From Epinephelus fuscoguttatus (taxonomy: Eukaryota; Chordata; Actinopteri; Perciformes; Serranidae): a stretch of 64,000 bases of DNA. Positions 42,550 through 60,900 of this stretch are shown in pieces. The position numbers and the translations under genes are program-made. The notes under the pieces are model-generated. The model did not search any database. It was not told where the DNA came from and saw only the letters and a program-made list of their open reading frames with translations. Location of the stretch: NCBI RefSeq assembly GCF_011397635.1, contig NC_064755.1, positions 39,662,059 through 39,726,058 of the forward strand, read 5' to 3'. The stretch's first letter is position 1. Every line of letters begins with the position of its first letter.

Positions 42550-44980
42550 ATATTAATCACAATCACGAAAACGTGGGTAGATAAACAACAGGACAACAAT
42601 GTCGAATGCAAACAGAAGACTTTTAATTTGACAGCATTCATTCTGCACGAAGTCCACCATAGCTGACATCTTTCAAAGTTCCCCCTTCCACACGTGGAGA
42701 ATCTTTGGCTTCACTTCAGCCACAGTTTAAAAACTCAACAATGTTTCCAGCTCCATCAGGACGTGAACGCGCCCCTGCAGTGTTAAATAAAAACTCTGAG
42801 TTAAAAATAAAATTAGCATTCTGAATGGCACACACTCATCTCTTCAAAGCCTTAAAACCTCCAGGCAGAAATCCCCTCTGATCTCCTGTAAAGCCCCGAT
42901 CACATGGTTCATAAAAACACTGAGCTCTGCTGGACAGTTACTGTGAGAGGGACAGATGCTGCGTTTGCAAGTTAACGGAAAAGTCTGACATGCAAGACTT
43001 TGTTTGTTTCAGTGTTGCATTCACATGCAACATCAAACCCTGACAAAAATACTAAACCAACATGGGCATCGTTTGCCTTGCAACTTTTCCTACACATGAT
43101 TAGACAATCAGAACACCAGCAACACCAGCTGCTGAGAAACAACCCCAACAGTTAATTCTGCATCTACAGGAAACAGTTTAAATGTACGTTAGAAAGTTTA
43201 GAGAGTCACACAGTCATGCTGAGTGGTCCTGATGTGTTGTGTGGATGTTTTCCAGACTTTCCCTGCACGTCGATGGAAATGAATCCTCTCACTAAGTCAC
43301 TGCAGCAGCTTGTTCCACTGATGAACTCACCCTCTGTGGTCGAGCTGCTGCTGTGAAAACCTCAAAAACTAATCGACATGTTCCCTCTGTGGATGTGACT
43401 GACTGAGAGCAGAGGTGCACCGCTGTGTTCTGGAGAGAAACAGAAAACTATCCGTGCACCTCCAGTGATCAGAGCGTCTGTTTGGTGCACAGCTAATGAA
43501 CCTGCCATGAAGCAGCACCTTTCCTCCCCGCAGGTTTCCACAGGTACACGCAGGAAAGATCAAGCAAACAGCTTTGATTCTTTTAAAGTGCACTGCTCCA
43601 GGTTTTAAGCGCGATCGGCCGGGTGTTTTAAAGGGCTTTGTAAAGATTAATCAGCCCTCAGACGAGTTTCTAATCCTTCAAAGTCGACCCTGACAAGTGT
43701 GGAGTTAACGAGGCTTCTTCACAGAGCAGCAGTCTGCTCACTTTTTCTGTCTCTACAATCACTGAGCACTGAGTCTCTGCGTCCAAACTGTCCGACACAC
43801 ACACAGGAATAATCCCCAACATGTCTCGTAGATTTTCAAAACATGCTTTACATTTTGTTGTTTGGCAGAAAGAATTTTTGGATCAGCATCGCCTGAACAC
43901 CATCTCACAGAAACAAAAAATGCACCGACTGAATATTCAAATGAGTCCACGTTACTGTCTGTTCTTGTGCTTCTCATGTGTAAAGGGCTGTATAGCAACA
44001 CTTTGTGCTGCACTGACGAGACTCCTCTAACCATCTGGATGAAACAATACTTTGTGTGCTGCAACATAAAAAAGATTTTGAACATGTTTCTCAGTTTGCA
44101 TGCAGCTGGAAATGATATCGTTTTTTGTGCATGTCTAGTTGAAAATCTCAACTTTAGAGAAAGGCCCTGGTGTCTCAAGCACCCTGCCTGGCTTTACGGA
44201 CACTCGACCTAACTCTAGTTTTGTTTCACATCGTACAAATGTCTCATTTCCAGCTGCCGTATTTGTTTGCGTCAGGAAACAGTTGCGAAATTTGTTAAAA
44301 ATCTTTTTTTATTATGCTGCAAATAAAATGTGTATTTCTTTCTGAGCTTTACAAAGTTAAGCAATTAGAAATATTTTGAAAAATCAGATGGTTAGCTCTG
44401 GAGATACATGAGGCACAAACAGCAGGAACACCACGGCAAAAATGGAGAGAGGATATGACATTAAAAAAGTCCATGTCCAACATAAACTGAAACAGATTCA
44501 TGCTGAACCTAAAGAAATCCAAAGGGGACATGTGGACATGGCAGCAGCAGCAGCATGATGTGCCAACAAATTAATAAATAATCAATGTAAAGTCTCAAGT
44601 TCTTAATGCTCCAAAAGACCAATTCACAGGAATTATGGAACGTCTAATTTTCACCTTCTGCACCAGCAAATCAAAGTTCTGTGAACAGAACTGATATCTG
44701 AACATTTAAATATCTCATGTTTTGTCCCTAAGTCAAAATGACCAAGACAGCGAAGGTGACATCAAGCTTGAGTTGACTTTTTATTTAAAAAAATTAAAAG
44801 AAATTTATGTGGGGGTTTCTTCCCTCCTGGAAAACATTCACTGTTTCTGCACCTGCGTCCTCTGATACAGTTTTAAAAATAAAAGCTCATGTAACAGGAT
44901 CTATAAGGTTTGAATCAAGATGGCACCATGTTCAGGGAATATTTGGTTTGTATTGTTAACCACTTCTTAACCAAGAAGTA
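42550..44980. other. Intergenic spacer, no feature recognised
   Basis: This is AT-rich sequence between itga11 and fem1b. Frames of up to 139 codons on either strand have no recognisable domain and overlap each other. I see no repeat ends, RNA genes or coding exons here. Confidence 0.5.
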
Positions 44981-45881
44981 CACTACATGACCAAAAGTAT
45001 GTGGACACCCTGACGTAACACACTATAACAGCCTCCAAAACCGTGTGTCTCCAAGAAATCCAGAGTGAGCATTCAAATCAATTGGCAGACAAGATGTTGG
45101 CATTTCTGCAAAATCACAACGGTGTGGTTAACGTGTAGTTATGTTTAGGCACAGACACCACTTGATTAATGTTAGGAAAAGATCATGTCTGGGCTTGGGA
45201 AAAAAGGTTTTGGAGGCACAATCACAGCTGGAGAAGCTGTCAATATCATGGTAAAACACACACACTTTTCAATTATCCCCGGTGGAAAACTACCTCAATA
45301 CTACCTCAATTCAGAAATGCTGATATGATACAAATGTGGTCTGCAGAAACGTACAACGCCAACATTTTCTTTTAGCAGCTGAGCTGGACGATGCATTTTT
45401 CAATCTTCTAATCGATTTAAGTTTAAGACCTCTACGAAGAGATTTCCTCAAACCATGAGGGAACAGCTGTGCGCTGTTGTGGTGCAACAGAAAAGGGACA
45501 AAACCAAATTGATTTCTTACAGCTGGAAGAACATAATTGTCTAATACAGGTTCCCAACTGCTAAATAAATAAAATCGAAATAAATAAATAAAGTCACAAG
45601 ATGACTAACAGTATGTCAAAACACTCTAAATTATATGTCTTTCTGACAATTCTCTAATAATGACCTCTCTGGTGAAATAATAGATAGTTTTTACAATGTT
45701 GGGCCTTTAAAAATGATTAAAATCAAACAGTTTAAGAGGAAAAGTGTCACTTTATATAAGTCAAAAAGGGACCAGTGGTCTGTTTATCATCTTGTGCTGT
45801 AGCTTTAAGATTTCCCTTCATTAGAGCTGACACACAGAAGCATGTGGACGGGGGTGTCCGTATACTTTTGGCCATACAGTG
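44981..45881. mobile_element. Tc1/mariner-like element with 30-bp inverted termini
   Basis: The left end cactacatgaccaaaagtat (continuing gtggacaccc) and the right end, reverse-complemented cactgtatggccaaaagtat (continuing acggacaccc), are clear inverted repeats of a widespread fish Tc1-type family. TA precedes the left end; the right flank is CA, so one side of the TA duplication may have mutated. The 901-bp body has no transposase, and part of it (45085-45380) resembles other dispersed repeats. Confidence 0.7.
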
Positions 45882-46370
45882 CAGTTTTAGTGAAACAGGC
45901 CAAGACAAAAACGATTTTCACAAATAACAGGTTACCAGCAAACCATTTATTAAAACATTATGAACTAAAAGCCTGATTGTTAGTAGATATTCTGCCCAGC
46001 AGTCAGATCATGTGACTTCATTCTGTCTCGTCACCGGCTCATCGCTGTTGTTCCAGTAAAAACTGAACCCACTGAAAACTAATTCATCATAAAACATAAT
46101 CATGTGTGACGCCTCATCTGTGGGGTGAATGCATGTAAAGCAGGCGAAGTCGGTCGTCTCTACACACACTTGTTCATTCATTCGGTCTCTGATCATCTCC
46201 CCATCACACTCGCTCATTCACACAGACTGCAGAATCACAGTAACATGGTTTACATGGCGGCTCCCCGGCATGGAGATAAGGCAAAACAAGAAGCAGCGCG
46301 GTGATGTGCCTGCTGTCCTCTCTCTGCTCTCGCAGCACAAACATGCTTCCTCTGATGTCTCGCGATGAAC

Positions 46371-46398
46371 AGACAGACAGACAGACAGACAGACAGAC
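46371..46398. repeat. (CAGA)7 microsatellite
   Basis: Seven tetranucleotide units lie in the presumed fem1b 3' UTR, about 190 bp past the stop on the minus strand. Minus-strand AATAAA words lie at 46534-46529 and 45951-45946. Confidence 0.9.
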
Positions 46399-46589
46399 TG
46401 CCATCTATGGCTGCTGGTACTTTGCAATTAATACTTAAAATAAAAAAAAAAAGCAACCCACTTTTTTTTTTTTATAAAAATGCTCAAAAATGTTTAGTAC
46501 TGAACCATCACCCTCAGCACTGTTTGGATTTATTAGAAAATTATAAGAAATTCTTTAAAAAGAACAAAGTCTGTCCTCTCAGGTCCGTC

Positions 46590-51400
<4,811 letters not shown>

Positions 51401-51487
51401 CCGCTGACTTCCTCCTGAAAAATAAGAAGAAACCAAACAGCTTATTCCACAGTGTCAATAAAAACGCACAAAGTAATATAATACATA

Positions 51488-51530
51488 TATAATGACAGAT
51501 TTATGAAAGATAAATAAATGAATGAATGAA

Positions 51531-51565
<35 letters not shown>

Positions 51566-51567
51566 AA
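51488..51567. repeat. (AAAT)n microsatellite
   Basis: TAAA/TGAA tetranucleotide units run for about 80 bp upstream of fem1b. Confidence 0.9.
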
Positions 51568-51569
51568 AC

Positions 51570-52890
51570 CATCAAAGATTATATTGACCTTTATTGTACA
51601 TTTTGTGTGTTGTCTGTTTTGTTTCTGATCTGTTCTCATGTCCAACACATTTTCTGACTTCATAATATTTTCTATCTAGTCTGCAGTCATTATCTCATAA
51701 CATTACAATAACTCATGACAAAACAATTATTCATGATATTAACGATGATTTTTGATATTCATAAATGAAGAACTACAAAGATAAAACAGTACACCACAAA
51801 GATGCTGTACAGTGTGTAACTTAATGTAACTTGTAGTATACTTTGGATTTCCTCTCTTGCAGGAAAGTCCTGATCACCTTCACTTACATTCACATCTGGC
51901 TTGCTGTAGATTTAAAATTTTAAGTGAAAATCTCTCAGTTAAATGATTCATTTGGATCTGTGGTGAAGAGTTTCATATGTAGTGACACCTGTTTGTTCAA
52001 AGGAGGTCTTATGAAAGGCTGCCTTGTAATGTCCCATATCTGCACTCTGAGGAGGAGCTGCTTGAGATGATTTCCCAAATAACTTAAATGTGAAAATGCA
52101 TGGAATGCATAACACTATATGCAACCTTGCTGATGAGTCTAACTTTAGTGTACTTCAAAAAATGAAAAACTTGTTGACAGTTTTAAAACTAGCCTGCACA
52201 TGAGGAAATAGTTACACAGACATGTACAGTATATAAATAACTCCAGACAGTTTGGATTGTGCCCAGAAAAATGAAAATTTGAATATCTACATCAACTCCA
52301 TGACAACTGGACAGACTCCATCTGGGTCATGGGTGAAAATGACTGAAAGATCCCAAACACCCACTCAGCTGAATTTGTGATATTATATTGTTGACAATAG
52401 ATTTTGGATTTACAAAAATCAACAAATAGGAACTAAAGCATTTAACTCAGTACAGCCTCACAGAACTTTTACGACTGCATACTTTGTTTTTCTTCCAAGG
52501 CAACCTGTTTGTGGACCTTAGCATTGAAGTATTTTGTTAAAGAGATGTGATCACTGCAGCTGAGCTGAGCTGGTCTGAAAATGCTGCTGTTTCAACTACA
52601 ACTGGAGTTTGAACTTGGGCTTGCCAAGTTCAAACTCTTTGTTTACTCGCAGTATTAAACAGATTAATCCCCTCTAAGTATGGATGGCAGATATCATGAA
52701 TCTCCATTGTTAATGAGAGCCTTTTGTTCAGTCCAAAATGCCTGTGACTAATCTCTGTGGCTGCACACAGATGTTGTATTGACGACCTAGTGGAGTGTCG
52801 CCTCTTGTCATTGTAACATCTTTGGTGTGAGGAGCCCATTGTCTTTGTAGAGATTTGTTTTTTTTCCTGCTAAGCATTTGCTTTATGATG
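51570..52890. other. Spacer between fem1b and cln6, no feature recognised
   Basis: This is ordinary AT-rich sequence with short frames only and no match to known domains. I see no exon-like piece of fem1b or cln6. Confidence 0.5.
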
Positions 52891-52939
52891 AAAACTCCCT
52901 AAAAATGGCATGCACTTCAGAGCCAAGCAGCAACCTCCA

Positions 52940-54150
52940 GGGCTGAAAAATGAAGCCAACATTGAAGTTCCAAAAACTGCAGTTCCTGTAACGGCCACTT
53001 GAGGCTGGCTCCAAAACAGATGTCGTGTCTCAAATGACATACTTCTGTTAGTACACTTCCATGTAGCATACTATGTGCACTATGTACTCATTGGCGTAGT
53101 GCCGGAAATGACGACCGCACATTAACTAGTTGACAAACTAGCATTAGCATTCACGTTATCATTTGCGGTACCAAATCATTACAGACTGCTAAATTAACCC
53201 AATAAGCATACTGCTGGCTTATACCCCACAACAGTAAAGTGGTGCTTAGTGCAAAAACAAATGTATTTGTACAATGCAGCGATGTTCACGGTTGCTCAGT
53301 CCTCGGCCGCTATTTCCAGTTTGAAAAGTGGTCCCTCTTCCGCTAAGATGGTGACCATTGAGGGCGAGAAGTGTTCCACACTCAACTTCTTGACCGTTTT
53401 GAGTGCACCATCCGGGTACTCATAGCGCACTGCATTTTTCCATACTTCTCAGTCAGAACGCACTTATGAACTCAAAATATTAGGTGTAAGTACAGAAGTA
53501 CGCGATTTGAGACACAGCAAGAGTCACTCCCCACAGACCCCCATGTTACAATGCTCAACTTTACAGCAGATATAATCATGTTTACAGCCTGGTACAAAAA
53601 CAGTTTTGGTCTCCAAAGCTAATTTCAATGTACATAACAACTGCACGGGGGTGAATTTTTATATACCTCACCTGTTTACATTTAATTAAGACATAAAGTT
53701 ATGCATAATCAAGAGTGGGATAGCACCATTTTAGTCACTTTAGAGATATGGAACTTTATAAAACTCCCCCGGAGGATTTAACTGATCCAGCTCACAGTTT
53801 GGCAGCAGAATCTCAAGACCTTCATGATGCCTAATTGCAAGGCTTCCTGTTTTTGTGGAATGGTGTGCCCAACTTTGCATTTCACAATCTTTCCCAAATA
53901 CACACACATACCAGTCCAGGCGTGATGACTATACATGCCATATTGACTAAGAGTCATAGCGCCACCTGTTGACCACAGGAAGTCAGCTTATGTAACAAAT
54001 CCAATTTACATGACCTTAGTTAGTAGAAACAGGAAGTGGTATAAAATTTGCAATAAGTCAAATCAGCAGCGCTCATTCCAAGCAGGAAATGCCATCTAAG
54101 TCCTGCGTGCAGTGTCTAAAATGCAAAAGCCATATTGACAGGTGTCCCGC
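52940..54150. repeat. Dispersed fish repeat interrupted by a MITE
   Basis: The words 'ggccacttgaggctggctcc' before, and 'cagcctggtacaaaaacag', 'gtgaatttttatatacctca' and 'catagcgccacctgttg' after, are ones I recognise as parts of common teleost repeats. The run is broken by the element at 53025-53515. Confidence 0.5.
53025..53515. mobile_element. MITE with TGTGTCTCAAAT-type ends
   Basis: The left end gtgtctcaaatgacatacttc and the right end gaagtacgcgatttgagacac are inverted repeats of about 20 bp. The element is 491 bp with no coding frame. The target duplication is unclear, so the superfamily is not assigned. Confidence 0.65.
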
Positions 54151-54922
54151 CAGTTTCCCCGAGGTGCATGGTACGAGAGTGAATCTATTGCTGTTAACAG
54201 CTTTGATGCATTTTTGTGACTCTGCACCAGCCTAATGTTCTATTCCATATATTATTTGAGTTGCAAAGGAAGATTGCTTAAATACTGGTGAGTTCATATT
54301 TTCAAAATGACTTTGACCTTGAGTGTTAAAAGTAACTGTGTGGCCTCTTAAATACTTTTCTTACCGTAGCTGATGCACGTTAACTGTCTTCATTCAGCTC
54401 CACTTTTCTTTCAGTCACATTTTGAGGTATTCATGATCTGTGCAGTGAACTGTGTTCATCTGAAACCAGATTAATGCTGTCTAATGAAAAATTGGGTGGA
54501 GGTTTATACAGATTACAGGCTTATGTGCTGGCAGATCAACCTGCAGTTTAACTCAGAGGCTGCTGTATTTGATCAACAAACGATTTGTTCCGTACGAGGC
54601 TTTGTTTCAGTTCAAGGGCAGCTGTGAGGAGCTGTGTGAAGCTTCAGCACCGACAAGAGAAGAGAGAAGTCAAGAGATGAAACAATGAGGAAGAAAAGTC
54701 AAGGAAGCAGCGCTGAGGAAGATTTACATGTGAAAGCTACTCAACTTAAATGACGGAAGAGTTTTGGAGCTGACAGCATCAGGATTATCACGACTGCTGA
54801 CCTAACTATCTCTCACTGAGACTTAACAACAATATCACAGACCTGATAACATACAGTGTACAGCTGAGGAGGCCTGCATCTGTATTTTGATATAAAAGAC
54901 ATAGTTTTAGAATAACAAACAG

Positions 54923-57900
54923 ATGGTGAGCTGGAAAAGAGAGATGCAGCCATCCAACCGGAAGAGACAGAACTCTGCTCTGCATGCAGCAACTCTCATG
55001 TGCAGGTTTGTAAAATTCATTTTTTATAATTAGTCCTGCCTTTGGATGTTTTTACATATCGTCCTTTTGAAACAAACCAAACTCAGTCCTCAGAAAGTGC
55101 ACCAAAAAGTAGACCAACAGAAAAGGGACTCAGTTCTCTTTGTGGTCAACTTCAGCTCTGATGAGGCCTCAAACCTCCTTCCGTTCACACTATAGCCTAT
55201 AGATGATATTAATGATGTACGTAGGTTTGGTTTAACTTTGACGTGGCACTGTAGTGCGGTTATGAAGACTCTCACCTTCAGATGAACTTAAATTTGGAGT
55301 AAAACCTCTGTGCTGTAAACAGTTGCCGTTTGATGTATTCTGCATTCCACATCTGGAGACGTGCAGTATCTTCCATGGACTGTTCTAGCAAACACCTCTT
55401 GGTGCAACTTAGACACATCTTCAGTGATGTTTCCTGGGGTCACTGGGTGTTTCGGGTCTTTCAACATCATACAGTCTCGCCCAGGCGACCCAGCCGGGGT
55501 TGATCAAGCCCCAGCTTGTGTCTTAGTGGCTTTAGTTGTCCATGGATCCCCCGCTTGATCCACAGCCATCTTGACATCTTTTCTGCAGCATCAGTGATGT
55601 TCTTGATGGCTCTCCTTGTATGCAGTCCCTTCACTCCCAGCATCTTGAGTACCCTAATGAGAGACTGGCCGACGAATCCTCTGCATCCAACCTCGATAGG
55701 GTTGCATTGGGTCCGCCATCCCCTGCTTCAGCACTCGTCTGCCAGCTCCTCATATTTGGCCCTCTTCCTTTCAAGGCCTCCTCCATCTGGTTTTCCCAGG
55801 GAACAGTCAACTCCAGCAGGACCACTTATCTTGATGTTTCTGACACCAGCACCATATCTGGCCTGAGTGTGGTCTCTGCGATGTTCTCTGGGAATTTAAG
55901 CTGTCTCCCCAGGTCGACCAAACTACTCCTCGTCTTGCGTCCTTGCAAGCGTTACAGGCCGACGTGGTTTCATTTGTGTTTTCAGGCGTCCCAGTGCAAC
56001 AGCATGTGATCTAGAGGGCTAAATACAATGACAAAGAGCAAAGCGAACCTGGAGCACTTTGTGTTCACAGTGCACAGATTCATCTCGGGAGGTGGTCTGA
56101 GGATGGCTTACTTCAGAGGGGTCTGAGTATTCTTGGAGTGTTCAGATATGCACAAAAAATGCAGAGTCTAGTTATCCACACAGCTCTGTGATGTTTTAAA
56201 GGTGCACCTCCTGGTTTTGTTAAGGCACCCGAATCACAAAAGGTTCTCTTAGCTCAAACAAAACTGTCCATTTCTTGGTTTTATTCAGATGAGGTGAAAC
56301 TCCTTAGTTGATCCTTTGCAGTTGAAAAGCTGCAAAGTGGTTTGACTGGATGGATTTCAGTCTCTCCTGATGGGATTAGACTTTAGCATGACGAGTGACT
56401 GCTCTCTGGGAAAGAAGATTTTTGAGAGTATCGTTAGAATATTTAGAGAAAAAAGTCAAATATTACAAGAAAATCTTTTATTGCATTTACACTTTGAATG
56501 TTTTCTACCCTGTCGGGGAGAAAAAATGTTTCATTTAGAATTTCATTGTATTTTATTCAAGAAGAATTGACAATAAACTTGAACTCAAAGGACAAAAGTG
56601 TAATTTTACCAAGAAAAAGTGAAACTTTATTCTTGTAATCTCTTTTTTTAGTGTTCCCAATACTCTGCAGTACAATACTCTCCATGCCCAGCTGGGTGTG
56701 TATCCTGGAGTCAGTCTAGAGTTTGATTTGGATCCCTCGATCATCATGGTTTGTTTACTTATGGATGTGAAATGGCTGAAGAGTTCTGTCCTGTGCTGCT
56801 GGTTTCCATCTTTAAATTCCACCCTGCTGCTGTGCTTGTGACCAGCTCCTCTCTGAGAATGGGGCTGTGGGTGTCACTGGGAACAACCTGATTATATAAT
56901 GAATGCTGAATCCAAATGAAAGCATCAGGACATTAGCCTACCCTCTGCTGGATGTGTGACAGAGGAACAGATGAGATTAGAGCTGGAGAAAATCCACTTT
57001 CTCACAGTTTGGGGTTTTTGGAAGGAGAGCATACGTCAGGTCACGACTGCCTCTGGATTCAGGACCATTCAGTGCTCTCTGCTTTTTTCATCTTTTAAAA
57101 ATACCTCCTCTGCCAGCCCGTACATTCATGTTATATCTTTTTAGTCATGGTGCTGTAGCAGTGTGGCTCTGTGGATGGCAATAACGGTCCACCACTCTGG
57201 TTCAAACTGAAATATCTCAGCAACTGCTGGATGGATTGTGATGAAATGTAGCTCATCGTTCATGTTCCCCTCAGGATGAACTGTAATAACTTTGGTGATT
57301 TAGTGCAATCATCAGGTCAACATTTTCACTAAAAAACACAAATGTGAACCTCATGGTGACACTAGAGGAAAAGGTTCAGTTGCAAGAAGAAAATGTTGGT
57401 ATTGTATATTTCTGCAAACCATGAATACATTACATTTGTTTCATACATGTTATATCAATGTTGATAAAGTGATGTAGTATATAAGCTGACTTTGTCATCA
57501 GGAGGTGGAGGGGATGGTGGATGGCAATGGTACCTAGGCAAGATGCCAAAAAAACAAACTCAAAACCAGCTGTGTTTTTAGCAAAATGTCACAGCTTTTC
57601 CGCCAGGATTGTGCCACCAAAACTGGTAAATGTAATTGTAATAACAAACAAAACAAAAAAAAAAGAGTACTTGAGGTTTTAAAGGTCCAGTGTATAGGAT
57701 TTAAGGGGACATATTGGCAGAAATGGAATATAATAAGTATGTTTTTTCAGCAGCACGTTGGTGCAGTGGTCAGCATTGTCACCTCACAGCAAGAGGGTTC
57801 CTGGTTCGAACCCCAGGGTAGGGGAGCCCTTCTGTGTGGAGTTTGCATGTTCTCCCTGTGTCAGTGTGGGTTTCCTCCAGGTGCTCCAGCTTCCTCCCAC

Positions 57901-60900
57901 AGTCCAAAGACATGCAGGTTAATAGGTGACTCTAAATTGGCTGTAGGTGTGAATGTGAGTGTGAATGGTTGTCTGTCTCTATGTGTCAGCCCTGTGATAG
58001 TCTGGTGACCTGTCCAGGGTGAACCCTGCCGCTCACCCAGTGTCAGCTGGGATAGGCTCCAGCCCCCCCGTGATCCCAACAGGATAAGCAGTTACAGAAA
58101 ATGAATGAATGAATGAAGTATGTTTCCTTTAGTGTAGAATCACCTGAAAATAAGAATGGTTGTGTTTTTGTTTTCTTAAAATGAGCCGTATATATACACA
58201 GGGAGCAGGTCCTTGTCCATGGAGACTGCCATGTTACACTGCCATGTTTCTACAGTAGCCCAGAATGGACAAACAAAACATTGGCTCTAGATAGGGACAT
58301 TCATGTTTTTGCGTTTTTTAACATCAGTCACCATCGTTAGAAGCCTGTCTGTGACAGCCGAGTCAAAAAGTACAGATTTTTTAAATACAAAACTGCTTTA
58401 TTCAGTGATTTTAGTGAAGGAAGAGAGCTCTGCAGATAAGTTGGCTCCTGGTAAAAGCCTCCTGAACATTTGGAAAAGGGTGAACACACATTAGCATGTG
58501 GTGAGTGAGCAGCCCATCTCTATCATGCCGAAACAGATTTGTTCTGTAATGTGAGGCTGCTTTATTCACTGTTTTTACTGATTTTAATCACCTGGTCTGT
58601 TTGTTTTGGAGAGGAAGAGATCTCTGTGGATAATTCAGCTCCTGGTAAAAACCTCCTAAACAATGAATACTGGAGGAATTCTAACCAGGATAAGTTTCAG
58701 CTGGTTGCAATCCAACATTTCTTCTGGTGACTGTGTTGTCACCAAAGTGAGTGGGATTCATCCTCTGGGGAACATGAATGTGTCCTTCAGCCAGGAAGTA
58801 AAACTCACTGAACTGCTGATGCTCTGTGGTGATTCACAACATTTTCACATTTTAGTGGCTTCATATTATCATATTTATTTGCAGTTTATTATTTGTTTCA
58901 CGTTTGTATTTCTCCCACTTGTAGATATGTGGTGTTTCAGTAAATGTTTCTATTTCAGCGTTGCTACATTTTGGTTTATTTTCTGAGCCGCTGATCTCAG
59001 ACAAATCCCATCATGCATTACAACATTAATTTACTCCACAATGTGTCTAGAAGGCAGCCAGAGTGGCCGGCTACATAATTACCTGCTGCTTTAGTGAACC
59101 AGACGCCAGTTGAATTAAATAAAATGAACCTCTCTGCACATTAATCTGTCTGTGACATATCGTGTGTTCTGCAGCCGGGCGGCCAGTTCTGTGGAGATGG
59201 AGGCAGTTCTGTCAAAGCCTCGGTTCCATTTGGACCTCTGGCTCGGCTTCACCGTCCACAACTGGATCCTGGATGTGGGCCGGCCTGTTGTCATGGTAAT
59301 AGGATGATTAACTGGTCTCCATTCCTGCAAGACAAATTTAAATTTTTATGATTAACTGTGCTCATTTATGGAGGATAATTTCAGCCAGAAAATAAAATGA
59401 ACATTTCCATGTTGTATATTTTTATTTATTTATATTTAATTTAAATTAAATTAAATTAATACTTAAAGTGTTATGAGGAGACTCAAGAAATTGTCCCTTT
59501 TTTAAAAAAAAAAAACAATTTTTTTTTTTTTTTTTTAGATTTAAATCTGCTCAATCCCCAGCCCCGACAGACAGCTCATAGTGAAAGCTGAAAGAGAAGC
59601 TGCACTTAGTTCGGCCTGTTTTTAAAGTGATAGAAATCTAAATCATAACTGTTATTTGAATCTTTTAAGAGAGAAGTTAAACTTGAATCTATATTTTCTT
59701 GTTGCCTGAATCTTTTGCAGCTCATCCTTCCAGCAGACTGGTTTCCTCTGAACCGTCCTGGTGCTGCAGAATACCTCCACATACTGTACAACATCACCAC
59801 ACCGCTCATCCTGCTCAAAGTACCTGAGAGACACAACATGCTGCTACACACATGCAGTAATACACCTATATACAAAAATGTCTGTGTAGTCGTTCACATC
59901 ACGTTCAAACTTGTGTTCTTACAGATGCTTGAACGCAGCCCCAGGACGCTGCCCCGGCCTGCTGTCCATCTCGGCATCATTGCCGTCGTCATGGGAACCA
60001 GCCTCCACCTGGCAGCCGACTCCATCACCCGACGGCTCTTGGTGATTGGCTACCAGCTGCACCTGTCAGTCAGAGAGAATCCAATCATGAGGAACCTCAA
60101 ACCGTCGTCTCTGGCACGTTCCTCTGAATCTGAACACATTTACATGTATTTTATTATTCTGTGATACATGTTGTGACGTCTGTGTTTTGTTTTGTTTTGT
60201 TTTGTTTGTTTTAAACAAACAAAACAGCTGGGTGCAGTCTGTTGTACTTGTGACCACACCCAGCAGGGCTGTAGAGTGGTATGTAATCATTGTGACATCA
60301 CAGCTACACAGGGTGTGTCTTCTTCAGTTAGTGATCTCCTACATTTTCCAGAATGCCTTTGATCAGCCATCTGAAAACAGGTTTGACCGTTATGCTTTCA
60401 GCTACATGTGAAACAACTGGTTAATTAATCAAATAGTTGACCAACGAATACACTTATTATATTTTAATTACCCTAATGATTTAATTACCAAAGATTGCTC
60501 TTGATAAAGTAAAACCTTCAGTCAGTGTCAACGTATTAGATTTTTCTGCAGCTTCTCTGGAAACTTAATTAGATTGATGGGTATTCTAACAGTTGTTTTT
60601 TCCAAAAAGGGTCCCTAATAAGGGTCAGATGCAGCCCCGCTTTTAACTGTGAGTTATAACATATCTGTAGATATGTGCCTCGTAATTCAAACTTTCACCT
60701 ATGTCACATGCAAAAATTAGTCATGTAATCTTTTAGTTGATGCAAGAAAATTAATCAGCAACTGCTGTGATAACTAATTTATCTTTTAAGATATTTTTCA
60801 AGCAAAATTGTCAAACAGGAGATTGTTCCAGGTTCCCAAAGGTTAGAATTTGCTGCTTCATTAAATATATTTGGGTTTTGAACTGTTCAGTGACAAAACA

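Larger units (their letters stand above)
54944..59295 (+). other. cln6: cln6 5' region: candidate exon 1, intron and exon 2
   Basis: The span links the candidate exon 1 to the secure exon 2 through a 4.2-kb GT-AG intron rich in repeats. The link rests on matching splice phase and plausible length only. Confidence 0.45.

Noticed and set aside
43759..44212. Overlapping 139-codon (-) and 116-codon (+) frames
   Set aside because: They overlap on opposite strands and have no motif, no exon-like borders and no similarity I recognise.
55516..56009. 116- and 129-codon + strand frames
   Set aside because: They are shadows of a minus-strand retroelement-like relic.
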